Positions 6,669 to 6,901 of a DNA stretch of 6,901 nt are shown here, in pieces; positions within the stretch are counted from its first letter, which is position 1; each line of letters opens with the position of its first letter. Both the position numbers and the translations under genes were made by a program. The notes beneath the pieces are model-generated. The model searched no databases. It had not been told where the DNA came from and saw only the letters and a program-made list of their open reading frames with translations. The DNA is from Shimia_B sp039198835 (GTDB lineage: Bacteria; Pseudomonadota; Alphaproteobacteria; Rhodobacterales; Rhodobacteraceae), in contig JBCCTH010000156.1 of assembly GCA_039198835.1 (NCBI GenBank), positions 1-6,901 on the forward strand, read 5' to 3'.

Positions 6669-6684
6669 CGGAGGGACGCCGCCC

Positions 6685-6901
6685 ATGGCCAAAGATACCA
6701 ACGAAGACCGCAAGCCAGACGACGCCGTGAACGAGCCAATGGTCGATATGAGCCAGGCCGCCGTCAAGAAGATGATCTCCGAGGCGCGCGAGAAGGGCTT
6801 TATCACTTATGACCAGCTCAACCAGGTTCTGCCGCCTGATCAGGTAAATTCTGAACAGATCGAAGATGTCATGTCGATGCTCTCTGAGATGGGCATTAAC
6901 A
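6685..6901 (+). CDS. rpoD: RNA polymerase primary sigma factor RpoD, N-terminal part (partial)
   Basis: The first 72 codons of the housekeeping sigma-70 factor are present; the gene runs off the window end. After a short acidic, variable leader, the sequence AAVKKMISEAREKGFITYDQ followed by LNQVLPP and SEQIEDVMSMLSEMGIN is the typical sigma region 1.1, which keeps free sigma from binding DNA and helps shape open-complex formation. The conserved core regions 1.2 to 4 lie beyond the window. ATG 6685 is supported by a strong GGAGGG ribosome binding site (6670-6675) nine bases upstream. The gene follows dnaG at 122 bp. Its leader carries a terminator-like hairpin, a direct repeat and four GANTC sites, which suggests it is transcribed and controlled at least partly apart from dnaG. 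Confidence 0.95.
   Translation, partial: MAKDTNEDRKPDDAVNEPMVDMSQAAVKKMISEAREKGFITYDQLNQVLPPDQVNSEQIEDVMSMLSEMGIN

Noticed and set aside
1..6901. CRISPR arrays, tRNA or rRNA genes, insertion sequences, phage genes
   Set aside because: No regularly spaced repeats, cloverleaf or rRNA signatures, transposase-like frames or terminal inverted repeats were seen; the known genes account for almost all of the window.

Overview
The window looks like a GC-rich alphaproteobacterial chromosome. The evidence is a heterotetrameric sarcosine oxidase operon in the order soxB-soxD-soxA-soxG, a primase starting MSLPPGFLDELRSRTSLS in the alphaproteobacterial style, and an RpoD N-terminus with region 1.1. By eye the GANTC sequence, the CcrM methylation site of this class, is very rare across the window. 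Genus cannot be assigned from the sequence alone.

Layout. (1) Positions 1-4029, plus strand: the sarcosine oxidase operon. It has the 3' end of soxB (beta), then soxD (delta), soxA (alpha) and soxG (gamma). soxD/soxA and soxA/soxG overlap by a few bases, and the last three genes all appear to start with non-ATG codons. A compact hairpin lies in the soxB-soxD gap. Together the four products oxidatively demethylate sarcosine to glycine, passing the one-carbon unit to tetrahydrofolate and making hydrogen peroxide. (2) 4030-4145: a short gap between convergent genes with an imperfect GC-rich hairpin. (3) 4146-4565, minus strand: a small predicted lipoprotein of unknown function. (4) 4628-6562, plus strand: dnaG, the replicative primase, with no good Shine-Dalgarno sequence at the start favoured by homology. 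(5) 6563-6684: the dnaG-rpoD intergenic region, holding an 11-bp perfect hairpin followed by a T-run and four GANTC sites within 61 bp. (6) 6685 to the window end: the 5' part of rpoD, the housekeeping sigma factor, with a strong ribosome binding site.

The dnaG-rpoD pair is the conserved macromolecular-synthesis gene order linking replication priming and transcription initiation. The most notable observation is the GANTC cluster directly before rpoD: four of the five GANTC sites I found in the whole window lie there. They form the arms of a terminator-like hairpin and alternative pairings next to the rpoD ribosome binding site. This suggests methylation-linked (CcrM/GcrA) or attenuation-type control of the main sigma factor. 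That is a hypothesis; the sites and repeats themselves are directly visible. I found no tRNA, rRNA, CRISPR array or insertion sequence.
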